DNA from: Planococcus wigleyi | GTDB taxonomy: Bacteria > Bacillota > Bacilli > Bacillales_A > Planococcaceae | DNA: 64,000 bases | Assembly: GCF_014836985.1 (NCBI RefSeq) | Contig: NZ_JACSPU010000001.1 | Coordinates: 1,082,833-1,146,832, forward strand | Reading direction: 5' to 3' | Part shown: one piece after another, positions 53,011 to 62,198 of the stretch | How the letters are laid out: each line of letters starts with the position of its first letter | Position numbering within the stretch: the stretch's first letter is position 1 | Made by a program: the position numbers and the translations under genes | The notes under the pieces: model-generated | Seen by the model: only the letters and a program-made list of their open reading frames with translations | Told to the model about the DNA's origin: nothing | Database searches by the model: none

Positions 53011-53490
53011 TTAGCGGTCCAATCCTTTTCCCATCCCCTTCAGGAAGTTAAGGCCGAACTTGATGGTGCGGTTGATGTCAGGGTCTCTGAATGCTTTTAC
53101 CAGCTGGAGCACCCCAAGTTTTTTGCCATTATTATTTTGAGTTTCCGCTTCTTTTAAGCCATTGACGACACTCGAAGCCAGCTTGCCTGTTGAAGCCGGA
53201 TCAATCGCTGTCAGTGCGCCTGCTGCACTCATCATATTATTGATGAGGTTGGTCACCGGTTCACGTGTTGCCTGGCCCATGACCACTTCGGCAATGCCTT
53301 CTTTCGCTTTGACCATCGCGAGGACAGCATCCAAGACACCTGCATCATCCAAATCACCAGTAATGGCCAATAATTTATTAAGCGCCTGATCCTGTTCGGC
53401 AATCAGCGTTTCCAATTCGTAGAGTTTTTGCTGACGGATTTCGTCAGCGGTCCATTCCTTCTTCTTGATCTGCGTTATTGGGCTTGCCAT
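53011..53490 (-). CDS. DUF1641 protein, formate dehydrogenase partner (YrhD-like)
   Basis: The 159-residue helical protein matches DUF1641 and is the usual neighbour of FdhA in Bacillales (YrhD in B. subtilis). Typical parts are LAITGDLDDAGVLDAVLAMV near 41-60, AIDPASTGKLASSVVNGLKE near 95-114 and FRDPDINRTIKFGLNFLKGM near 133. It follows fdhA by 14 bases on the same strand with AAAGGTGATGTCC as ribosome site. It probably supports assembly or membrane association of the dehydrogenase. Confidence 0.9.
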   Translation of the reverse strand: MASPITQIKKKEWTADEIRQQKLYELETLIAEQDQALNKLLAITGDLDDAGVLDAVLAMVKAKEGIAEVVMGQATREPVTNLINNMMSAAGALTAIDPASTGKLASSVVNGLKEAETQNNNGKKLGVLQLVKAFRDPDINRTIKFGLNFLKGMGKGLDR

Positions 53491-53504
53491 TGGACATCAC
53501 CTTT

Positions 53505-56432
53505 CTATCGTTGATCTGTCAGGTGCACATAACCTTCACGTGCCCATTTGCGTTCCACTTCGATGCCGGATACTGGCGTCCGTTTCTTGTCCCGCGGATT
53601 TGATTTTGGCAGCGGGCGTTTGACATGGTCTTTCAGCACTTCCATCCGGACCTTGGTCTGTTTATAGGCCGGCGTATTGGTACGCTGATCGACAGCCGGT
53701 CCAGTCAGGAAATTGATGGCCGTTTCTTTGTTTGTTGAATTCATCGGCATGAACAATTCATTGCCTTTTACTCGCCCTGTAACGATGACGGGCAATTTCA
53801 ATGCGCCGTAAGGGGAGACGAGGCGGACAGTTGATCCATCTTCCAGTCCACGTTCTTTAGCCAGCTGCGGAGACACTTCAACGAAAGTTTCCGGCAGTTT
53901 GGAAATGATCCCTCTTGATTTATCGGTCATATTGCCTTCATGGAAATGCTCCAGCAAACGGCCATTATTGATATGCAGATCGTACTCGACCGGGAACACT
54001 ACTGGTTCTACCCAATCGGACAATGCAAAACGCGCTTTTTTGTCCGGGAAATTAAAGCCATCGGCATAAAGGAGTGGGGTGCTTTCTCCTTCAAGGCTGC
54101 CCCAAAGGAAGCTGTTCCAACCTTCCATGTTCGTGTAATCGGCTTTTGCGAACAATGGAGACAGACTCGCCATTTCTGCAAAAATTTCACTTGGGTGGCT
54201 GTAGTTCCAGCCTGCACCAAGGCGGTTGGCGATTTCCTGGACGATCCACCAATCCGCTTTCGATTGGCCGAGTTCAGGAAGTGCTTTATACAGACGCTGA
54301 ACGCGGCGTTCTGTATTGGTGAAAGTACCGTCTTTTTCAAGTGACGGGGCTGCCGGAAGGATGACATCTGCGTATTGGGCGGTCCGTGAGAAGAAAATGT
54401 CCTGTACGACGAAAAAGTCAAGTTTCGCAAGAACTTCATCTACGTGGTTGGCGTTCGAATCGACCAATGCCATATCTTCACCGACAACATACATGGCCTT
54501 CATGATGCCTTCGTCAACAGCCTGCAGCATTTGGATATTATCCATACCCGGCTTGTCGTCGATTTTCACTCCATAAGCCCGTTCAAATTTTTGGCGGGCA
54601 GCGTCATCTGTAACATGCTGGTAGCCCGGAAGCCAGCCTGGCAATGAGCCCATGTCGCAAGCTCCTTGAACATTGTTGTGGCCGCGCAGCGGGTATGCGC
54701 CAGCTCCTGGCCGGCGATAGTTTCCAGTCGCCAGCAAGAGGTTGGAAATTGCAGCGGACGTGTCAGAACCACCGGTATTTTGCGTGACTCCCATGCCCCA
54801 AAGGATGCAAGTGCCGTCAGCATCACGGATCATTTCAGCTGTGCGGATCAAGGTTTCCTTGGAAACGCCACTGCGTTGCTCGGCATAGTCCAATGTGTAC
54901 TGGTCCAGCACTTCTTTAAAATCATTGAAATAATTGACGTTGTCATCGATGAATTGCTGATCATGCCAGCCTTGGTCGATCATGTATTTCGTTACAGCCA
55001 TCAGCCATACCTGGTCCGTGCCTTGTTTCGGCGTAATGAAGATATCCGAGCGTTCGGCCATTTCATTTTTGCGCATATCGGCAACAATCAATTTCTGGCC
55101 ATGCAATTTGTGCGCGCGTTTGACGCGAGTCGCTAATACGGGATGGCCTTCTGCCGGGTTGGCGCCAACAATGATGACGAGTCCCGCGCTGGCGATGTCT
55201 TTGATGGTTCCGGCATCTCCGCCCATTCCGACTGTACGGAACAAACCGTCTGTCGCAGGGGATTGGCAATAGCGTGAGCAGTTATCGACGTTATTCGTTT
55301 CAAATACCTGGCGGCTCAGCTTCTGTAAGATGTAATTGTCTTCATTGGTGATTTTCGAAGACGAGATGACACCGATTGAATCTTTGCCGTTTTGTTCTTT
55401 GATCGTTTTGAATTTCGAAGCGACTAAATCAAGCGCTTCTTCCCAAGTAGCTTCGACAAACTCACCGTTTTTGCGGATGAGGGGAGTGGTGATGCGTTCT
55501 TCGCTATTGACGAAGTCCCAACCAAATTTGCCTTTTACGCAAGTGGAGATGGCATTGGCCGGCGCTTCGGAAACAGGCTGGATCTTCAGGATTTCACGGT
55601 CTTTAGTCCAGATTTCAAATGAACAGCCGACACCGCAGAATGTACAGACTGTTTTGGTTTTTTTCGTCCGTGTTTCACGCATCGTTGCTTCTGCATCCGA
55701 TACGGCCATGATGCCGCTATAGCCCGGTTCAACGTCTTTCACCAAATCAATCATCGGCTTCAGGATTTTCTCCGGAATGGCGGTCATGAAACCTGCTTCA
55801 CCAAGCATCGATGTTTCCATCAAGGCATTGCACGGACAGGCAGTAACACATTGGCCACAGCTGACGCAGGAAGAATCGTTGATTTTGGCGCCGCCGTCCC
55901 ACAGGACAATCGGCCGGTCGCGTGACCAGTCCATCGTCAAAGTTTCATTGACCTGGAGGTTCTGGCAGACCTCGACACATTGGCCGCAGGCGATACATTG
56001 GTTCGGATCATACCGGTAGAACGGATTGGTTAAATCAACTTCATCGACTGTACACTTCGGTTCGAACGGGTATTTTTGGTGTTCAATTTCCATCATGTCG
56101 ACAGTGTTGTGGACTTTGCAGTTGCCATTGTTATTGTCGCAGACTGTGCAGTACAGCAAGTGATTCTCAAGAATCCGGTCCATGGCTTCGGTTTGCGCTT
56201 CCTTGGCGCGCGGGGAAGCCAATTGGACTTCCATACCGGCAGTTGCTGGAGTTGAACAGGCACGAACAAGCTTTCCGTCAACTTCAACGATACATGTGTC
56301 ACAGGTTTCGATCGGGTCGACTTCAGGCATATAACAGATTTGCGGATGAAGAATCTTTTCTTCGTTGAGCACCTGTAAAATGGTTTTTCCCTGCTCGAAC
56401 TCGACAGGGGAACCGTTAATCTTAATGGACAT
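53505..56432 (-). CDS. fdhA: Formate dehydrogenase subunit alpha (NAD-type, YrhE-like)
   Basis: The 975-residue molybdenum enzyme carries an N-terminal 2Fe-2S ferredoxin domain (cysteines near residues 33, 44, 47 and 59), NuoG-like and two 4Fe-4S cluster segments (CIACGQCVEVCQNL near 146; CVSCGQCVTACPCN near 189), then a molybdopterin domain with CTFCGVGC near 263-270 and the catalytic cysteine C389 in DNCSRYCQSPATDG. The C-terminal MopB binding domain (about 865-975) is present. It oxidises formate to CO2. AAGAAGGAGGTTTTGGC precedes the ATG. The leader contains a terminator hairpin. Cysteine, not selenocysteine, is used. Confidence 0.95.
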   Translation of the reverse strand: MSIKINGSPVEFEQGKTILQVLNEEKILHPQICYMPEVDPIETCDTCIVEVDGKLVRACSTPATAGMEVQLASPRAKEAQTEAMDRILENHLLYCTVCDNNNGNCKVHNTVDMMEIEHQKYPFEPKCTVDEVDLTNPFYRYDPNQCIACGQCVEVCQNLQVNETLTMDWSRDRPIVLWDGGAKINDSSCVSCGQCVTACPCNALMETSMLGEAGFMTAIPEKILKPMIDLVKDVEPGYSGIMAVSDAEATMRETRTKKTKTVCTFCGVGCSFEIWTKDREILKIQPVSEAPANAISTCVKGKFGWDFVNSEERITTPLIRKNGEFVEATWEEALDLVASKFKTIKEQNGKDSIGVISSSKITNEDNYILQKLSRQVFETNNVDNCSRYCQSPATDGLFRTVGMGGDAGTIKDIASAGLVIIVGANPAEGHPVLATRVKRAHKLHGQKLIVADMRKNEMAERSDIFITPKQGTDQVWLMAVTKYMIDQGWHDQQFIDDNVNYFNDFKEVLDQYTLDYAEQRSGVSKETLIRTAEMIRDADGTCILWGMGVTQNTGGSDTSAAISNLLLATGNYRRPGAGAYPLRGHNNVQGACDMGSLPGWLPGYQHVTDDAARQKFERAYGVKIDDKPGMDNIQMLQAVDEGIMKAMYVVGEDMALVDSNANHVDEVLAKLDFFVVQDIFFSRTAQYADVILPAAPSLEKDGTFTNTERRVQRLYKALPELGQSKADWWIVQEIANRLGAGWNYSHPSEIFAEMASLSPLFAKADYTNMEGWNSFLWGSLEGESTPLLYADGFNFPDKKARFALSDWVEPVVFPVEYDLHINNGRLLEHFHEGNMTDKSRGIISKLPETFVEVSPQLAKERGLEDGSTVRLVSPYGALKLPVIVTGRVKGNELFMPMNSTNKETAINFLTGPAVDQRTNTPAYKQTKVRMEVLKDHVKRPLPKSNPRDKKRTPVSGIEVERKWAREGYVHLTDQR

Positions 56433-56538
56433 GCCAAAACCTCCTTCTTATGATATGCAGCATCCAGCTTTTACAACGGACGTTTGACCTGCCAGCCTCC
56501 TCGGCATAGGGGAATCAAACTGTCCGCAAAAAAGGGAT

Positions 56539-56594
56539 AAAAAAATTCCACCATGAAAAACACACTTGACAAGTGCATCTGTTTCATAGTGGAA
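56539..56594 (-). terminator. Terminator hairpin in the fdhA leader (possible attenuator)
   Basis: On the minus strand an outer 13-base stem with one mismatch (56582-56594 with 56546-56558) and an inner CACTTG-A-like 6-base stem (56563-56575) are followed by seven T (56539-56545). It lies about 107 bases before the fdhA start and within its presumed leader, with no minus-strand gene upstream for it to terminate. Confidence 0.7.
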
Positions 56595-56601
56595 TAGTGT
56601 C

Positions 56602-56618
56602 TTAACAGGACTTGTTAA
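56602..56618. promoter_or_regulatory. Palindrome upstream of the fdhA leader hairpin
   Basis: TTAACA-GGACT-TGTTAA is a perfect 6-base inverted repeat between the divergent fdhA and DUF2294 genes; it may be a regulator site. Confidence 0.4.
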
Positions 56619-56775
56619 ATGACCAATCCAAATATATAGGGTAAAGTGAAAGCGCTGTTGCATTAAAATACAGCAACACCAACATATGCTATTATTATAT
56701 ACAGTAAAAATGAGATGCACAACTAAAATTGGTACTAGTCAAAAAATTACAAGTCCGAAAGAGGAGAGGATCTAC

Positions 56776-57159
56776 ATGTCCAGACAGATCCATGAATTCA
56801 ATGACATCATTCGAAAGTTGCGGAAAAACCTTTTTGGAAAAGGTCCCGAACGCATACAGACTGTCTTTGTTAATGATATGGCCATCGCGACTTTATATGG
56901 GAATTTGAGCCCCTCAGAACAATTCATTGCCAGAACACCGGAAGGCAGAGAAATGGTCCACACTGCGCGCACCCGGATGATCCAAAGTGTCTATGCCACA
57001 TCAGCACCGGAAGGCATGGAGGAATTGGTCGGGGCCAAATTCGTCCATCTATTCTCAGACATCAAAGTTGAAGACGACATCGCCGTATCTGTATTTCTGT
57101 TTGACCGGCCGATTGACCAAAATGGACAGCCAGGAGGCAAAACCGATGCAACAAGATAA
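56776..57159 (+). CDS. DUF2294 family protein
   Basis: The 127-residue protein starts MSRQIHEFNDIIRKLRKNLF and contains RIQTVFVNDMAIATLYGNLSP and MIQSVYATSAPEGMEELVGA, the DUF2294 pattern. It is common next to formate dehydrogenase genes in Bacillales, but its function is unknown. GAGGAGAGGATCTAC precedes the ATG at 56776. The end overlaps the fdhD start by 14 bases, indicating one operon. Confidence 0.85.
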   Translation: MSRQIHEFNDIIRKLRKNLFGKGPERIQTVFVNDMAIATLYGNLSPSEQFIARTPEGREMVHTARTRMIQSVYATSAPEGMEELVGAKFVHLFSDIKVEDDIAVSVFLFDRPIDQNGQPGGKTDATR

Positions 57160-57952
57160 AGCACGAAAAATCCTGCGCTACGAAAAAGGCGGGTTTATCG
57201 AAAAAGAAGACCGTGTTGTTGTCGAACAACCGGCTACCATTAAAATAAACGGCAAAGAGTTTATCACTATCGTCTGTTCACCTGAGCATATGGAAGAAAT
57301 GGCCATCGGTTTTTTGGTATCTGAGCGCATCATCCCCAATTACCGGGACATCCAGGAAATCCGGGTGGAAGAAAAAACGGGAACGGTCCACATAACCGCT
57401 GAGAAAGTCTATCCATTTTTTGAGCAGCTCCAGAACAAGCGGTTCATCAGTTCCTGCTGCGGCATGAGCCGACAGGGATTTGTCTTTGCGCATGATGCTA
57501 TGATTGCTAAAAAAATGTCCGATGTCAGCGTAACGCTAACCCCGGAAAATTGCTTTCAGCTTATGGAGGGGATGGCGGCTTCAGCTGAAATGTTCAAGCA
57601 GACAGGCGGCGTCCATAATGCGGCGCTTTGTGACGCGAACGGCATCATCGTTTCGCGCATGGATATCGGCAGACATAATGCACTCGATAAAATCTACGGC
57701 TATTGCCTGGTGAACAATATTGACGTCCGCGACAAAGTCATCGTCTTCAGCGGGCGGATTTCATCAGAGATTTTGCTGAAGGTAGCGAAGATCGGCTGTG
57801 AAATTGTCCTGTCGAAATCCGCACCAACAGAATTGGCATTGACTTTGGCAGACGATTTGGGCATCACCGCTGTCGGCTTTATTCGCGGTGGATCGTTCAA
57901 TCTGTATACGCACCCTGAACGGATTGTCAGTAAAGAAACTTCTGCAACTTAG
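57146..57952 (+). CDS. fdhD: Sulfurtransferase FdhD
   Basis: The 268-residue protein transfers sulfur to the molybdenum cofactor of formate dehydrogenase. It contains SSCCGMSRQGF near residues 98-108, holding the two adjacent cysteines of this family, and TGGVHNAALCD near 152, then SRMDIGRHNALDKIYGY near 172-188. The C-terminal part has FSGRISSEILLKVAKIGCEI. The ATG at 57146 has CCAGGAGGC upstream; an earlier in-frame start lies inside the previous gene. It is divergent from fdhA. Confidence 0.95.
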   Translation: MQQDKARKILRYEKGGFIEKEDRVVVEQPATIKINGKEFITIVCSPEHMEEMAIGFLVSERIIPNYRDIQEIRVEEKTGTVHITAEKVYPFFEQLQNKRFISSCCGMSRQGFVFAHDAMIAKKMSDVSVTLTPENCFQLMEGMAASAEMFKQTGGVHNAALCDANGIIVSRMDIGRHNALDKIYGYCLVNNIDVRDKVIVFSGRISSEILLKVAKIGCEIVLSKSAPTELALTLADDLGITAVGFIRGGSFNLYTHPERIVSKETSAT

Positions 57953-58145
57953 TAAAAAAATAGAGTGACAAAAAAAGGGAAGGGTGCTATGCTTCTAATC
58001 GTCTAAATATTTCGGTTATTAAACAGAGGCAGTTCTGAGCTGTATATTCCACCCATCGCGGTGTTTAGTGTGATTTTACTTCTTTCCAGTTTAGTATTTC
58101 CTGCCTGCCTAGTCGAAATACAAATGACCGCAATTCCTAAAACCG

Positions 58146-58174
58146 ATGATTTTCATTGTTGAAAATCATTTTTA
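58146..58174 (+). terminator. Terminator of the DUF2294-fdhD operon
   Basis: ATGATTTTCA (58146-58155) and TGAAAATCAT (58160-58169) form a perfect stem, then a run of five T. Confidence 0.8.
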
Positions 58175-58210
58175 TATAAACACAAGCAATTGACCAGGAG
58201 GTTAGGGAAG

Positions 58211-59494
58211 ATGAAAAAGAAGCCGAAAAACAGATGGTTGATCGCATTATCTGCAGTAGGAATACATATTTCGATCGGCTCTGTTTATGCATGGAGCAAT
58301 TTTACCAATCCATTGATTGACCAGTTTGGGTGGTCCACCAGCCAAGTGCAGCTGACATTCAGCATCGCCATCCTGTTCCTGGGATTATCCGCAGCCTTTT
58401 TCGGCAGTTTTGTAGAAAAGTACGGCCCAAGAAAAGCGGGCTTGGTGGCAGCCTTTTTCTTCGGTGCCGGCATCATTGGCTCGGGCTTTGCTGTAAGCGC
58501 TTCCTCGCTGCCGATGCTCTATGTGTTTTATGGAGCGCTTGGAGGAATCGGGCTTGGCATCGGTTATATCGCGCCGGTTTCTACATTGGTCAAATGGTTC
58601 CCGGACCGCCGTGGTTTGGCTACGGGCCTTGCCATCATGGGCTTTGGATTTGCCGCAGCCATCAGCAGCCCCATTATGGAAATGCTCATCACTTCAGTTG
58701 GAGTGGAACAGACTTTTTATATTTTAGGGGCAGCCTATTTGATCATCATGACCCTGTCATCCCTGTATCTTGAAAAGCCGGAAGAAGGCTGGATGCCTGC
58801 AGGCTTTGAAGAAAAAATAAATACCGGCAAAGCTGAACGGAAAATCGACTTGTCCCAGTTGACGGCCAACGAGGCAGTAAAGACAAAGCGCTTTTATTAC
58901 TTATGGTTTATGCTATTCATCAACGTCACATGCGGAATCGCGATTTTATCGGCGGCCAAACCGATGGCAATTGACAGCATCGGCATGACTACCGTCCAGG
59001 CAGCGGCTTTGGTTGGTGTCCTTGGAATTTTCAACGGCCTCGGACGTTTGGGCTGGGCGGCAATCTCCGATTACATCGGCCGACCGAATACGTATACGGC
59101 ATTTTTCGTTATACAAATTGCGTTATTTGCATTATTGCCATTCACTACCAACGCGATTTTCTTCCAGATCATGCTGGCAATCATCTATACATGCTACGGC
59201 GGTGGATTTGCATCGATCCCAGCATACATCGCGGATATTTTCGGTACGAAACAATTGGGAGCAATCCATGGGTATATTTTGACTGCGTGGGCAGCAGCCG
59301 GCCTCGCAGGACCTTTGTTCGCCGCTTTCATGAAGGATAAGACGGGAAGCTATGAAAGCAGCCTGTTGTTCTTCGCCGGCCTGTTCGTAGTGGCTTTGAT
59401 CATTTCACTGGTCATTCGTTTGGATATCCGGAGAATCCGTGCCAAAAATGGAGAAATAGCTGTAGCGCCAACTGCAGAAACCGTCAGCGATTGA
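58211..59494 (+). CDS. OFA-family MFS transporter (oxalate/formate antiporter type)
   Basis: The 427-residue protein has twelve hydrophobic segments and the OFA pattern: IHISIGSVYAWSNFTNPLID near residue 18, GWSTSQVQLTFSIAILFLG near 40, and KWFPDRRGLATGLAIMGFG near 130. Relatives exchange oxalate and formate or related acids. Its place between fdhD and the cofactor genes suggests it moves formate for FdhA (inference). CAGGAGGTTAGGGAAG is the ribosome site. Confidence 0.9.
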   Translation: MKKKPKNRWLIALSAVGIHISIGSVYAWSNFTNPLIDQFGWSTSQVQLTFSIAILFLGLSAAFFGSFVEKYGPRKAGLVAAFFFGAGIIGSGFAVSASSLPMLYVFYGALGGIGLGIGYIAPVSTLVKWFPDRRGLATGLAIMGFGFAAAISSPIMEMLITSVGVEQTFYILGAAYLIIMTLSSLYLEKPEEGWMPAGFEEKINTGKAERKIDLSQLTANEAVKTKRFYYLWFMLFINVTCGIAILSAAKPMAIDSIGMTTVQAAALVGVLGIFNGLGRLGWAAISDYIGRPNTYTAFFVIQIALFALLPFTTNAIFFQIMLAIIYTCYGGGFASIPAYIADIFGTKQLGAIHGYILTAWAAAGLAGPLFAAFMKDKTGSYESSLLFFAGLFVVALIISLVIRLDIRRIRAKNGEIAVAPTAETVSD

Positions 59495-59599
59495 CAACAG
59501 GAAAATCGCTGGGTGTCATTTGCAGATATCAAACATGACAAGAAAGAAAGGAATAATGAATCGCCTTTTGAAACTATGCAAAAAAGGATGCATTCCCAG

Positions 59600-59638
59600 A
59601 AACAACCTTGAACTCATCATTTGCCAAGGTTGTTTTTG
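59600..59638 (+). terminator. Terminator after the OFA transporter gene
   Basis: AAACAACCTTG pairs with CAAGGTTGTTT, then five T including the arm end. Confidence 0.85.
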
Positions 59639-59790
59639 TGTTATTTGAAAAGGCCAGTTTGACAGGCTCCCGGCCTTTGTATAAGTTTAATACGTATAGG
59701 TCCATCCTGAATAGAAAACAACAAACCTTGAAGAACTCACCATACATACTGAAATACTGCTAGCATTTTTAGATTAGGAGCTGAAGAACA

Positions 59791-61035
59791 ATGGTTGAAA
59801 AACGTATGCCAATCCCCGTATCAGAAGCACTCGAACGGGTTTTGGGCGAAGCGTCTTTAATCGGAGACGAAAAGGTGGAGCTGGAAGAAAGCTACGGCCG
59901 CATTCTGGCTGAACCGATTGTTGCTTCCAGTGATGTGCCGCCGTTCAACCGGTCACCTTATGATGGGTATGCCATCCGTTCAGTGGATTCTGCCGGAGCA
60001 TCAGGCACCAATCGGATTTCATTCCGCGTCATTGACCATATTGGAGCGGGAGAAGTGTCGGCTAAAAGACTTTCAGCCAATGAAGCAATCCGCATTATGA
60101 CGGGAGCCCAGCTTCCGGAAGGGGCTGACGCCGTTGTGATGTTTGAACAGACGGTCGAAACTGAACAAGGCATCACAATTCGAAAACCGTTTGAGGCACT
60201 CGAAAACGTCTCTTTGCAGGGAGAAGATGTCCAGAAAGGCGAAGTGGTCATCGATTGCGGAAGTTTGATCAATCCAGGCACAATCGCGTTGCTGGCGACT
60301 TTCGGCTATTCGCAAGTCGCGGTAGCGAAACAACCGGTTGTTGGAATCCTTTCAACCGGAACCGAATTGCTGGGGGTCGATGACGAATTAGTGCCGGGCA
60401 AAATACGCAACAGCAACGGACCGATGATTGTTGCCCAACTGAAGCGAATGGGTTTCCGCTGCAAGATGTACGGCATGTCGATTGACCAATTGGATGAAAG
60501 TTACGAAGTGGTCAAAAAAGCTGCGGACGAAACCGATTGCCTGATTACGACTGGCGGCGTTTCCGTCGGAGATTTTGATTTTCTGCCGGCGATCTATGAA
60601 CGGCTCGGGGCTGAAGTATTGTTCAACAAAGTAGCCATGCGCCCCGGCAGTGTGACAACTGTTGCCGTCGCAAATGGCCGCTATTTGTTTGGATTGTCCG
60701 GAAACCCTTCTGCTTGCTTTACCGGATTCGAGTTGTTCGTGCGGCCCGCCCTGCTGAAGATGATGGGAGCGGGAAAACTATATTTGCCGCAGACAAAAGC
60801 GGTTTTAGGAGAAGATTTCACAAAAGCCAATCCATTTACACGTTTCATCCGCGCTTCTTACGACGGCGAAACAGTGTCACCGGCTGGATTCAATAAATCG
60901 AATGCGGTATCATCGATCGCACGAGGCAATGCGTTGATTGTGTTGCCTGGAGGCAGCCGCGGATTCCACAGGAGCGACACGGTTGATGTCCTCCTTCTCG
61001 GCATGGAAGAAGGGGCAAGCAAATGGCGGCTCTAA
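59791..61035 (+). CDS. moeA: Molybdopterin molybdotransferase MoeA
   Basis: The 414-residue enzyme inserts molybdate into adenylated molybdopterin. It shows MPIPVSEALERVL, PPFNRSPYDGYAIRS near residue 50, RIMTGAQLPEGADAVVMFE near 102, a domain III of MoaB fold with GILSTGTELL near 185 and TTGGVSVGDFDF near 252, and FGLSGNPSACF near 302. Length is normal. It opens a tight run of six cofactor genes; mobB overlaps its end by 13 bases. AGGAGCTGAAG precedes the ATG. Confidence 0.95.
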   Translation: MVEKRMPIPVSEALERVLGEASLIGDEKVELEESYGRILAEPIVASSDVPPFNRSPYDGYAIRSVDSAGASGTNRISFRVIDHIGAGEVSAKRLSANEAIRIMTGAQLPEGADAVVMFEQTVETEQGITIRKPFEALENVSLQGEDVQKGEVVIDCGSLINPGTIALLATFGYSQVAVAKQPVVGILSTGTELLGVDDELVPGKIRNSNGPMIVAQLKRMGFRCKMYGMSIDQLDESYEVVKKAADETDCLITTGGVSVGDFDFLPAIYERLGAEVLFNKVAMRPGSVTTVAVANGRYLFGLSGNPSACFTGFELFVRPALLKMMGAGKLYLPQTKAVLGEDFTKANPFTRFIRASYDGETVSPAGFNKSNAVSSIARGNALIVLPGGSRGFHRSDTVDVLLLGMEEGASKWRL

Positions 61036-61541
61036 AGGTATTGCAAGTTGTCGGCTTCAAAAACAGCGGCAAAACAACACTGGCCTTAAATTTGCTGGAA
61101 CAGGCTAAAAATAAAGGAAAGACGGTTGCGTTCATTAAGCACCATGGCCATGGTGGCCCGCTTGAACTGCCGAAAGCAGATACCGACAGCATGCGTTTGT
61201 TGGGAAGCGGCGCTGATTGTTCCATTGCATATGGGGATGGCATCATACAAATGCATCAGCAAAAACAAACAGCAACAGTAGAAGAACTAGTTGACTATGC
61301 TTCTTTAGGGAATCCGGATTTGATTTTGGTGGAAGGCTTTAAAGAAGCGCCTTTTGAAAAAATTGTTTTGCTGCGTTCAGTTGAAGATAGCCTGGAGCTT
61401 CAAAAGCTGCAAAATATCGTCTTGGCAATTGCACCGGAAGAATTGCAGCTGGACAATATCCGGTTGATTCTTCAGAATGACAGTAAGCTATTACAGAATT
61501 GGTTTGCGAATTGGATGGTGATAGATAATGAAGGCATTTGA
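61023..61541 (+). CDS. mobB: Molybdopterin-guanine dinucleotide biosynthesis protein MobB
   Basis: The 172-residue GTP-binding protein has a P-loop VVGFKNSGKTTLALNLLE near residue 9 and IKHHGHGG near 38, then LILVEGFKEAPFEKIV near 100-115, all typical of MobB, which assists MobA in making the MGD form of the cofactor. It starts 13 bases before the moeA stop and ends 14 bases inside moaE, so translation is coupled. Confidence 0.95.
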   Translation: MAALKVLQVVGFKNSGKTTLALNLLEQAKNKGKTVAFIKHHGHGGPLELPKADTDSMRLLGSGADCSIAYGDGIIQMHQQKQTATVEELVDYASLGNPDLILVEGFKEAPFEKIVLLRSVEDSLELQKLQNIVLAIAPEELQLDNIRLILQNDSKLLQNWFANWMVIDNEGI

Positions 61542-61968
61542 AATTGTAACAGAAGCGATCAACCCTCAAATTTACGCAGATTTTGTCTTGCGCCCGGAAG
61601 CGGGAGCAGTTACTTTATTCACTGGACATGTTCGTGAGTGGACAAAAGGGGTACGGACAATGTATCTCTCTTACGAAGCTTACGTGCCGATGGCAGAGAA
61701 AAAGCTGGCGCAGATCGGCGAAGAAATTGAACAGCGCTGGGAAGGGACGAAAGTGGCGATTGCCCACCGGATCGGCGAGCTGCAGATCAGTGACATTGCG
61801 GTTGTTATTGCGGTTTCATCGCCGCACCGGAAAACAGCCTATGAAGCGAATGAATACGCGATTGAACGGATAAAAGAAATTGTACCGATCTGGAAAAAAG
61901 AAATTTGGGAAGACGGCGAAGAATGGATCGGCGACCAGAAGAAAAAACCGGAAGGGGAATTGACATGA
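61528..61968 (+). CDS. moaE: Molybdopterin synthase catalytic subunit MoaE
   Basis: The 146-residue subunit joins two MoaD-borne sulfurs to precursor Z. Typical stretches are AGAVTLFTGHVREWTKG near 29-45, YLSYEAYVPMAEKKL near 49, AIAHRIGELQISDIAVVIAV near 75-94, SPHRKTAYEANEYAIERIKE near 96-115, and WKKEIWEDGEEWIGDQ near 120-135 with the catalytic lysine. Its stop overlaps the moaD start as ATGA. Confidence 0.95.
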   Translation: MKAFEIVTEAINPQIYADFVLRPEAGAVTLFTGHVREWTKGVRTMYLSYEAYVPMAEKKLAQIGEEIEQRWEGTKVAIAHRIGELQISDIAVVIAVSSPHRKTAYEANEYAIERIKEIVPIWKKEIWEDGEEWIGDQKKKPEGELT

Positions 61969-62198
61969 TCCAATTGCATTATTTTGCAGGACTCCGTGAA
62001 CAGACCGGTGTTTCTGAAGAACAAGTCGATATGGCCGGTCGGACTGTAGAAGACTTATGGCAATGGGCGACTGAGAAATACCCGGATTTTGTTTCCGGGG
62101 CAGCACGTGTGGCTGTCAATGAAGAATATGCGCTGCCGACGGATGTGCTGGAAACAGGAGATGTTGTGGCTTTTATCCCACCGGTAAGCGGAGGATGA
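61965..62198 (+). CDS. moaD: Molybdopterin synthase sulfur carrier subunit MoaD
   Basis: The 77-residue ubiquitin-like protein starts MIQLHYFAGLREQTGVSEEQ and ends [11 protein letters not shown]. The C-terminal Gly-Gly is thiocarboxylated to give sulfur to MoaE. It overlaps moaE by four bases (ATGA) and mobA by four bases, so synthesis is tightly coupled. The length is normal for the family. Confidence 0.95.
   Translation: MIQLHYFAGLREQTGVSEEQVDMAGRTVEDLWQWATEKYPDFVSGAARVAVNEEYALPTDVLETGDVVAFIPPVSGG

Noticed and set aside
59659..59685. Promoter-like TTGACA ... TATAAG upstream of moeA
   Set aside because: The spacer is only 15 bases and the elements overlap a hairpin with GGCC arms; not reported as a feature.
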